NCBI GenBank assembly: GCA_003533505.1
Contig: DQGD01000003.1
Location: 34,252 to 98,251, forward strand
DNA: 64,000 nt
Source of the DNA: Clostridiales bacterium
GTDB taxonomy: Bacteria > Bacillota > Clostridia > Christensenellales > Pumilibacteraceae
Direction: 5' to 3'
The notes beneath the pieces were generated by a model, which saw nothing but the letters and a program-made list of their open reading frames with translations, did not search any database and was not told where the DNA came from. Below are positions 33,291 to 39,295 of this stretch, in pieces; the first letter of the stretch is position 1, and every line of letters starts with the position of its first letter. A program made the translations under genes and the position numbers.

Positions 33291-34340
33291 TTAGTGAAAG
33301 TCCTCTTCGGTAAACGCTTCCCACGGAATATTCACGGGCTGCTCGTCGTTGATTATCGAATCGACGTGCATAAGTAGCGGAAAGTCTTTGAGGTCGACTT
33401 CGCCCCTTGCCGCGCGCACCTTGACCGCGCGAGCGACGCGCGTCGCCACGACAAGCGACTCGAGCGTTACGCCCTTAAGCTCCTCTCTCACCTCGGTCAT
33501 CGTCTTGCCCTTGCCGAGAAGTATGCCGGCAAGGCGCGTTCTGCCGCCGTACACGGTGACGTAAAGGTCGCCGGCGCCCACCACGATTTTGTCGTCCGCG
33601 CCGCCCAGAAGCTTGATAAGCTTAATCATTTCGCGCACGCCCTGACCGAACGCCGCCGCCTGCGAATTGTAGTGAAGCTCGCTGTTCTCGCCGAAATTCC
33701 GCTTGTTTACGCCCACGGTCAGCGTGATGCCCAGCGCGTAGCCGTTCTTGAGCGCAACCGCGCTCTCCACGCCCGTGACGTCGGTCGACAGCGAAATATG
33801 ATAGTAGTCGGTCTGCATCGTCTTTTTCAGAAAGCGCAGCGTTTCTACGTCCTCGCCGCAGAAATAGACCTCGGTCTGGTCGTGCGCCACCAGCTCATAG
33901 CTCGTGCACGGTCCGCCGACCGCGTTGAGATTGCGTTTAAGCCCTTTCTTTTTCAACATGTCGCGCCAGACGTAGGGATAGGGAATAAGATTGCCGTTCT
34001 CGTCGTCGAGCAGACCCTTGGTGACGGTGAGTACCGGGGTTTCCTCCTTGACGGCAGGCAAAACCTTTTCGCCGAACCACTCCACGCCGAAGCTCGACAC
34101 GCCGCCGATTACGAGGTCGGCGCCGTCGAGAGCGCGCTCAAGCTCCTCGATTTGGTAGAACTTCACGCCTCTCGGAAAATCCTTGACGAACTTCGGGTGA
34201 CGATTGGTTGCCTTGCACGCGTCGATGATTTCGCGGTCGAGGTGAGTGCCCACAAGGCGCACCTCATGTCCGTTTTCTCTCGCCGGGAACGCCAGCGCCG
34301 AACCCATCATGCCCGAGCCTACGATTGTTACGATGCTCAT
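33291..34340 (-). CDS. gpsA: NAD(P)-dependent glycerol-3-phosphate dehydrogenase family protein
   Basis: 349 residues. The Rossmann start VTIVGSGMMGSALAFPARENGHEV binds NAD(P) (ends VTIVGSGMMG, ENGHEV). TVTKGL, GGPCTSYELVA, the catalytic Lys in ESAVALKNGYALG and the C-terminal substrate domain with VGAGDLYVTVYGGRTR match GpsA, which makes sn-glycerol-3-phosphate for phospholipids. The canonical GNGAMG/GPS motif is changed (GSGMMG, GGP), so a diverged paralogue is possible. AAGGAG precedes the ATG. First gene of the gpsA / cyclophilin / GH43 operon. Confidence 0.82.
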   Translation of the reverse strand: MSIVTIVGSGMMGSALAFPARENGHEVRLVGTHLDREIIDACKATNRHPKFVKDFPRGVKFYQIEELERALDGADLVIGGVSSFGVEWFGEKVLPAVKEETPVLTVTKGLLDDENGNLIPYPYVWRDMLKKKGLKRNLNAVGGPCTSYELVAHDQTEVYFCGEDVETLRFLKKTMQTDYYHISLSTDVTGVESAVALKNGYALGITLTVGVNKRNFGENSELHYNSQAAAFGQGVREMIKLIKLLGGADDKIVVGAGDLYVTVYGGRTRLAGILLGKGKTMTEVREELKGVTLESLVVATRVARAVKVRAARGEVDLKDFPLLMHVDSIINDEQPVNIPWEAFTEEDFH

Positions 34341-34402
34341 TTTTCTTTAACTCCTTAAAATCTTAGCCGCGCAGTTGTCCGCGCGACGACACCTCGGGCA
34401 TT

Positions 34403-34431
34403 ATTGTACTCCTAACCGCCGCCGTTGTCAA
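34403..34431 (-). promoter_or_regulatory. Promoter of the gpsA operon
   Basis: TTGACA (34431-34426), a 17-bp spacer and TACAAT (34408-34403) on the minus strand. Confidence 0.85.
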
Positions 34432-34452
34432 GAAAACGGCAGGCATTTTCCA

Positions 34453-34494
34453 CCGTTACATAAGCGGTCGGGCTTTCCGTAAATCCTGTAACGG
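34453..34494. repeat. Perfect 8-bp inverted repeat upstream of an orphan gene
   Basis: CCGTTACA (34453-34460) and TGTAACGG (34487-34494) enclose 26 bases. It may be an operator or a leader hairpin of the plus-strand gene at 34537. Confidence 0.5.
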
Positions 34495-34536
34495 CTGCAC
34501 CGTCACCGCCTCCCTCGCCGCCGCATACCATGGACT

Positions 34537-35100
34537 ATGGAAAAGTTTTGCTTTCGCGGCGCGACGCTTGCCGTCTATGCCGGCTCGTTGGACGATTTTG
34601 AAATTCATGAAGCGGATAAGGGCGCGCTCGTCACGGTGCTCACTCACGCCGCGCTGTCCGCGCCCGTCGACCTCTTCCGCGAAATTCGCGGCGAGGACAA
34701 GATTTTGTCGCGGCTGTGCGCGCTGTCGGAGCGGCTCGATTCCACGCTGGTTGCCGGCATGCTCGTCCGCTACGGCGAAATCCGCAGGCTGAGCGCGGCG
34801 ATAGCGCACCGCGGAGTATTGGAGGACGTAGCCGACTCGTGCACCGCTCCCGAGCCGTTTGTGCGCGGCGGCACCGTCAAGATAATCGCGACCGACGGGC
34901 TGAGCTTTGCCGTCTGCCCCGGGCGCGACGCCGCATCGCGACTGATTATGGGTAAAATCGTCGGGCTTTGCGACGCGGTCGTCGCTGTGGACTCAACCTA
35001 CTCGCCCTCCGCCGAAGCCGCGATAACCGGGCTGTCGGACGAGTTTTCTCTCCCCGTCCTCTACACCTCACCCTCGCGCGTTTTTCTGCTCGGCGAATAG
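34537..35100 (+). CDS. Hypothetical protein, weak nitrilase-like features
   Basis: 187 residues, soluble, no signal peptide. No family was recognised with confidence. The order of elements from about 60 to 187 (STLVAGMLVRYGE, SAAIAHRGVLEDVAD, KIIATDGLSFAVCPGRDA, CDAVVAVDSTY, FSLPVLYTS) resembles a carbon-nitrogen hydrolase (nitrilase) fold, with Cys about 128 at the place of the catalytic Cys. The N-terminal third is short and the usual Glu and Lys motifs are not obvious, so it may be a degenerate or non-enzymatic relative. There is no good ribosome binding site before the ATG. Codon use matches the neighbours. It stands alone on the plus strand, divergent from gpsA. Confidence 0.55.
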   Translation: MEKFCFRGATLAVYAGSLDDFEIHEADKGALVTVLTHAALSAPVDLFREIRGEDKILSRLCALSERLDSTLVAGMLVRYGEIRRLSAAIAHRGVLEDVADSCTAPEPFVRGGTVKIIATDGLSFAVCPGRDAASRLIMGKIVGLCDAVVAVDSTYSPSAEAAITGLSDEFSLPVLYTSPSRVFLLGE

Positions 35101-35101
35101 C

Positions 35102-35121
35102 AAAAAAGGGGCAACGCCCCT
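35102..35121 (-). terminator. Terminator of the CPCC gene pair
   Basis: AGGGGC-gtt-GCCCCT followed by TTTTTT on the minus strand. Confidence 0.85.
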
Positions 35122-35146
35122 CTGTATAATAACCGTAAAATTCCCT

Positions 35147-35659
35147 CTATACCGTGCCGTAATCTTCGGGCAGTTCTTCGTAATCTTCGTCCGACGCGAC
35201 CGGATACATAAAACACGGGTGAACCACGTCGTCCCAAATATCTTTAAGACGTTTACCCTCGACGCTTCCGTTATTTATAAAGTCGTCGAGGGTGTCGTAA
35301 TCCGCTTCTTCGCCCCGACTGTATAACTGCACGCCGTTATTCTCGCCATAGACTTGATACGGTCTGCCGTTATACCAAAACAGCATCTCTCCGTAAAAAT
35401 TGAAACCGTTAATAAAGTCCTCGAAAGTCGCTTTGAACGGCTTACCGGCTTTATATTGCTCTTTCGCGCGCGATAACGGCACCAACATAGGATAACTTAT
35501 TCCGTGCCATTTTTCTTCCGTTTCATTACTGCCGCATTGTTGCCAACCGCAATGCGGACACTTTGCGCTGTTGCCGTAATCGTCCGCATAGTTCAATCCG
35601 CCGCATACCTCGCATGCAATCGCGTTGTTATATTCCATAGTGTGATATTTTTTATCCAT
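35147..35659 (-). CDS. CPCC-type zinc-ribbon protein, copy 2
   Basis: 170 residues, soluble and acidic. The N-terminal ribbon has Cys pairs CEVC (about 16-19) and CPHC (about 34-37), then SRAKEQYKAGKPF, the arrangement of the cysteine-rich CPCC family. The second half (about 85-170: FINGFNFYGEMLFWYNG, TLDDFINNGSV, DIWDDVVHPCFMYP) is a separate alpha/beta domain, not recognised, that is shared with the neighbour. It is about 50-60% identical to the gene immediately upstream, from which it is separated by 14 bp: a recent tandem duplication. CPCC proteins are small and often sit in accessory regions; their function is not established. Confidence 0.7.
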   Translation of the reverse strand: MDKKYHTMEYNNAIACEVCGGLNYADDYGNSAKCPHCGWQQCGSNETEEKWHGISYPMLVPLSRAKEQYKAGKPFKATFEDFINGFNFYGEMLFWYNGRPYQVYGENNGVQLYSRGEEADYDTLDDFINNGSVEGKRLKDIWDDVVHPCFMYPVASDEDYEELPEDYGTV

Positions 35660-35673
35660 TTGCTATTATTCCG

Positions 35674-36174
35674 TCAGTCCTCGGGCGGAACGTCGTAATC
35701 GGTTTCGGGGTCGCCGCAGTACATAAAGCACGGGTGCACTACTTCGTCCCAGATATCGACAAGCAGCCTTCCGTGAATGTTTGCCTGCGCTTTGAAATCA
35801 TCGATCGTGGCGTAAGTCTGCATTATATCTTTGCTCGCCAGCACCGCGCCGTCGGCACGTCTGAAAACCTCGTAGCATATTCCGTCGTGCCAAAACAGCA
35901 TTTCTGCATAGAATAATAGTCCGTTGATAAATTCTTCGAAGTTCGCCTTAAACGGTTTACCCGACTTGTACTGTTCTCTCGCGTGCGACAGCGATACAAG
36001 CATAGGATAACTTATGCCGTACATTTCCTCATCGGCTTCGCTATTTTTGCTTTGCTTCCACCCACAATTTGGACATCTGTCGCTGTTGCCAAAATCGTCG
36101 GAGTAATTCAGTCCGCCGCAAACTTCACACGCAATCGCGTTGTTATATTCCATAGGGTTATACTTCTTCTCCAT
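35674..36174 (-). CDS. CPCC-type zinc-ribbon protein, copy 1
   Basis: 166 residues. Same architecture as the downstream copy: CEVC and CPNC ribbon, SHAREQYKSGKPF, then FINGLLFYAEMLFWHDG, TIDDFKAQANIHG and DIWDEVVHPCFMYC. Nearly identical N-termini (KKYxxMEYNNAIACEVCGGLNY, ends only shown) contrast with a diverged middle (about 100-130), which might be the part that confers specificity. GAGGAGG-like sequence precedes the ATG. It begins 97 bp after the TOPRIM gene and has a consensus -35 box of its own. Confidence 0.7.
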   Translation of the reverse strand: MEKKYNPMEYNNAIACEVCGGLNYSDDFGNSDRCPNCGWKQSKNSEADEEMYGISYPMLVSLSHAREQYKSGKPFKANFEEFINGLLFYAEMLFWHDGICYEVFRRADGAVLASKDIMQTYATIDDFKAQANIHGRLLVDIWDEVVHPCFMYCGDPETDYDVPPED

Positions 36175-36218
36175 TTTGTTCCTCCTCGCTCGGATAATTC
36201 CGATAATCGGGCTCTATA

Positions 36219-36247
36219 AATGCACGTTCACCAACTATCCTTGTCAA
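36219..36247 (-). promoter_or_regulatory. Possible promoter of the CPCC pair
   Basis: TTGACA (36247-36242) is perfect. The -10 is unclear: TGCATT at 17 bp spacing, or TATAGA at 23. Weak or regulated promoter. Confidence 0.35.
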
Positions 36248-36271
36248 GCCCCCTAAATACGTCATATTTCT

Positions 36272-37114
36272 CTACTCCGCGACTATCGTAAGACCGTGGG
36301 CGGCGGCGTAACTTTTCAGTTCGCGACAAAGCTCGGTCGAGTGAAAAGCGTCGCGCGAATAGGCGCAGCGGAGCGCGCTCGAGAGCGTTTTGTCGCCCAC
36401 CGAGCGGCGGTCGCCGCTTGCCCTGTCGAAATAAATACGCATGGCGGCGACGAGGTCGTGCCCGTTCGTAATCATGAGGTAGTCCTCGATTTTGCCGGTG
36501 TCGCGCACGGCGGCGAGCTTTTTCAGCCGTTCGCCGTTTATCTTGTTTTTGGGGTTATAAGCGTTGACGAAGCCGACCGCCTCGCTTCTGGTAACGGTTT
36601 TACCGGGACGTATTACGCGGCTGAGGTCGGTGCCGGAAATTTTGAGCGCCCATTTGTAGCGCTCGGAACACAGTCGAATTGCGGAAATGTGAAACAGCGA
36701 GCGCAGTATTTCGTACCGAAGCTTCAATGGCGGCAGTTTTCCGCGATAGAAATTGACGACTACGCGTTCAAATGTTTCGTCGTCGGCAACGAGCATGGTT
36801 TCGCAGCAACAACCGTCGCAGTAGAAAATGCGCTCGTGCCGCTTTGCCGTCTGATAATCGCGATCGCGTATTCCCAATACGCGCGGCTCGTCCGGGAACT
36901 CCGACGGCAGAAACTTATCTATCGTGGTGCACGCGCCGTAAGCCTTGATAAGCGTGACGGACTTGTCGAACAGAAACCGAAAAGCCTTTACGTCGTCCTC
37001 GCCCTCAAGCAGCACGACGGTTTTTTTGCGACGAAAATCCGCCGACAGCAGCAGGCTGATTTCGGCTGCGGTGTTCTCCGCCGTGAGATTGGAAAAAATC
37101 GAGTTACTCCCCAT
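36272..37114 (-). CDS. DUF4435 TOPRIM-type nuclease-like protein (AriB-like)
   Basis: 280 residues. The TOPRIM pattern of DUF4435/OLD-type effectors is present: VVLLEGEDDVKAF with Glu 37, then GIRDRDY (Asp 84, Asp 86), then FYCDGCCCETMLV with Glu 105 at the place of the conserved family Glu. The C-terminal part is helical. The ATG at 37114 follows GGAGA by six bases and overlaps the ATPase gene by 11 bp, so the two are translationally coupled; the upstream in-frame codon at 37144 is rejected. In PARIS systems a DUF4435 nuclease is held by an AAA ATPase and released by a phage trigger to cleave tRNA. That role here is inference from the pairing. Confidence 0.8.
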   Translation of the reverse strand: MGSNSIFSNLTAENTAAEISLLLSADFRRKKTVVLLEGEDDVKAFRFLFDKSVTLIKAYGACTTIDKFLPSEFPDEPRVLGIRDRDYQTAKRHERIFYCDGCCCETMLVADDETFERVVVNFYRGKLPPLKLRYEILRSLFHISAIRLCSERYKWALKISGTDLSRVIRPGKTVTRSEAVGFVNAYNPKNKINGERLKKLAAVRDTGKIEDYLMITNGHDLVAAMRIYFDRASGDRRSVGDKTLSSALRCAYSRDAFHSTELCRELKSYAAAHGLTIVAE

Positions 37115-37937
37115 ACTGCTCTCCGAGGTCAACCTGAAGGTCACGGTGACCGCCGAGTATCTGCGGCGAGTGCGTGGCGATAATCGCGCTTGCGCCGCCG
37201 AGCGCGCGGCAAATCTCCTTTACGTCGTCCACGAGCGTGAACTGCCACGCGATGTGCATCGAAACTTCGGGCTCGTCGATGAGCAGCAACGCGCCGTCGG
37301 GCGTGCCGAACAATAAATCCGCGTAAAACTCGGTCAGCCGAATTTCGCCTGCGGACAGCGCGAGAAAATCCAGCTTCTCGCCGTCGTCGTCCGTAAATTC
37401 CAAGCCGCCGCTGCCGATAGTCGCCGTCTTGAACGCGAGCTTATCGGAAAGCAGATCTCTCAAAAGTTCCGCCCTCGCCCTGTCGCTGCCGCCGGCATTG
37501 TACGCCCTGCCTGCCGCGTCGGGAATCGAGCGCAGCTTATTCGCGTACTCGCGGATTTTCTCCTCGCCGCCGCGCACCGCCGAGCTCAGCCCGTCGCCGC
37601 CTGCGCGCCTGACCGCGCCCAGCAGCTTCGCCGCGCGTTTTTCGGCTGCCGTGAGCTCGCCTCGGGGCGAAACTTCCTCGCCGTTTTCGGTGTAACCGCC
37701 GTTCGCGGCTTTAACGAAATCAAATCGCTCGCCGCCGTTAAATTCCAGCGAAAGCTCGCGCCCGGGCATCGAAAACAGCGCGCCGCGATTGCCGTTTGCC
37801 ACCGCTTCGACAAGCGAAAACAGCGTGCTTTTGCCAAAGCCGTTCGGCCCCGTGAGCACCGTCACGCCCTCGCCGCGCAGTCTCACGCGGTAATCGAACC
37901 GCCCGAAAAGACCCTTTACGGTTATTTCCTTCAGCAT
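37104..37937 (-). CDS. Compact AAA family ATPase (AriA-like)
   Basis: 277 residues. An ABC/SMC-like AAA (AAA_15/AAA_21 type) ATPase. Walker A is GPNGFGKST (30-38), the signature is LSAGEIRLTEF (about 199), Walker B is LLLIDEPE (catalytic Glu about 223), and the switch His is in ATHSPQ (about 256). The insert between Walker A and the signature is short, so the protein is clearly smaller than typical AriA (over 400). GGAGGC lies six bases before the ATG at 37937. It overlaps the DUF4435 gene and follows the DnaQ-BRCT gene by 103 bp. A maintenance role in DNA metabolism is the alternative to defence. Confidence 0.82.
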   Translation of the reverse strand: MLKEITVKGLFGRFDYRVRLRGEGVTVLTGPNGFGKSTLFSLVEAVANGNRGALFSMPGRELSLEFNGGERFDFVKAANGGYTENGEEVSPRGELTAAEKRAAKLLGAVRRAGGDGLSSAVRGGEEKIREYANKLRSIPDAAGRAYNAGGSDRARAELLRDLLSDKLAFKTATIGSGGLEFTDDDGEKLDFLALSAGEIRLTEFYADLLFGTPDGALLLIDEPEVSMHIAWQFTLVDDVKEICRALGGASAIIATHSPQILGGHRDLQVDLGEQYGE

Positions 37938-38040
37938 TTTTCGCCTCCTTCGGCAATCGCCGTCCATGCGTTTTATCGCAGCAACCCTACTTTATATTCC
38001 CGAAAATCGTAATCGGTTTACGTCCGAATCCGATTTATCT

Positions 38041-39168
38041 TTATTTATTCCGCTTGTTTTGCCTGTTCTGCCGCTCGGCTTCGCGGCGTTCGCGCTCGGC
38101 AACCTCCGCGGCGTAGCGGCGGCGCTTCTCGGTGCTCTCCCACCAGCCGACTTCGCGAGTCTTAAACTCGTCGTTATCGGGGAACGGCATGGCTTCAAGC
38201 TGTTCGCGAGTGATCCCGAGCTTAGCCGAAAGCTCGTCCGTCGCGAGTATTTTCAGTCCTTCCGCGCCGTGGCAACGCGAGCAGGCGTTCTCCGCGCCCA
38301 TTTCGTCTGTCACATAGTAATCGCAGTCGGCGGTCTTGGGCGTGTACCTGCCGCCTGCCTCCGCGATAAGCCGGACAAACGACAGCATTTCTCTAAGGTG
38401 AGTCGTCTCATAGCTCTTGCAAAACGCCACGCGTTTATGCCTTAGCGGCTGTTTTTCCGCTTTTTTCGCAGGTCTGTATGCGCGAACAAACGCGTCAAAA
38501 ACTTTTCTGCCGTTGTTGTTCATGCGGTTGCTCTCGTCCGCTCGCGCACGATTCACGCGGTCGAAAAGCGTGACCACGGCGTCGTCCTCGACGGTGCCGT
38601 CGGCGCAAAGTCTGCCACAGCAGCCGGGGTGCGCCGCCGCGAGCCCGGATAGAGTCGTATTCGATTTTTCGGCAATCGCCAGCGTGAGTCGCGCCGTCAT
38701 CAGCGCGTCGTCGTCGGACTTGTGCAGCGTTTCCGTCGCCACGCCCATTTCTTCGCAAGCCCTCTCGAGGTTGACCACGCGCTTTTCCTCGTCCAGCTCG
38801 CGAAACAGCTTCTGACTGTCGCAATAGCGAAACGGCGGTATCGCCAGGTCGTGGTCCTCGCAAGCCGTGCGTATAAACTTCGCGTCGTTGACGAGCGAAT
38901 GTCCGAAAATCATGCGGTCGGGCGCGGTCAGCAGCTCGCTTATGCGCGAGTAAGCCGCGCCGAACGGCTTTGCCTTGTAGTATACGGCAGGCTTGTAGTG
39001 AAGCTTGATGTCACCGGGTTCCTTGCCCCTCAGACAAAAACGGTGCTCGGGATTGACGAGTATCACGTCCTTTTCCCTGACCTCGCCGTGCTCGCCCGTC
39101 ACGACGTAGCCGAACTCGCACAAGTGCGTTCCGTCGCTGCATTCGGTATCGAAAAATAAATAGTCCAT
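38041..39168 (-). CDS. DnaQ-like DEDDh 3'-5' exonuclease with C-terminal BRCT-like domain
   Basis: 375 residues. The exonuclease domain (1 to about 170) shows Exo I FFDTEC (Asp/Glu), Exo II HSLVNDAKFIR and Exo III LHKSDDDALMTARL (His and Asp of the DEDDh type). A basic linker follows. A BRCT-like segment (about 245-320, RVAFCKSY...SFVRLIAEAGGRYTP...DYYVTDE) precedes a Lys/Arg/Glu-rich tail (about 345-375). It probably removes nucleotides from DNA or RNA ends in repair. The ATG at 39168 fits the domain start and a partial AGGGA site; upstream codons overlap the promoter. Likely neighbour, possibly member, of the ATPase/TOPRIM unit. Confidence 0.85.
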   Translation of the reverse strand: MDYLFFDTECSDGTHLCEFGYVVTGEHGEVREKDVILVNPEHRFCLRGKEPGDIKLHYKPAVYYKAKPFGAAYSRISELLTAPDRMIFGHSLVNDAKFIRTACEDHDLAIPPFRYCDSQKLFRELDEEKRVVNLERACEEMGVATETLHKSDDDALMTARLTLAIAEKSNTTLSGLAAAHPGCCGRLCADGTVEDDAVVTLFDRVNRARADESNRMNNNGRKVFDAFVRAYRPAKKAEKQPLRHKRVAFCKSYETTHLREMLSFVRLIAEAGGRYTPKTADCDYYVTDEMGAENACSRCHGAEGLKILATDELSAKLGITREQLEAMPFPDNDEFKTREVGWWESTEKRRRYAAEVAERERREAERQNRQNKRNK

Positions 39169-39216
39169 GCTGTTCCCTGACTGCGGCAAAAACGCCGCCC
39201 GATATTTTACGCTTTC

Positions 39217-39245
39217 ATTATACACCAAAAGCGACGACTCGTCAA
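39217..39245 (-). promoter_or_regulatory. Promoter of the DnaQ-BRCT gene
   Basis: TTGACG (39245-39240), a 17-bp spacer and TATAAT (39222-39217) on the minus strand. It may also drive the ATPase and TOPRIM genes, as no strong terminator separates them. Confidence 0.85.
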
Positions 39246-39295
39246 GAGCCGCCGCCTTTGTGGGGTGATTTATATATCTGTCTCTCGCTTTTCCT

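Noticed and set aside
37938..38040. A separate promoter for the ATPase/TOPRIM pair
   Set aside because: A TATAAA box exists but no acceptable -35 lies 16-18 bp upstream.
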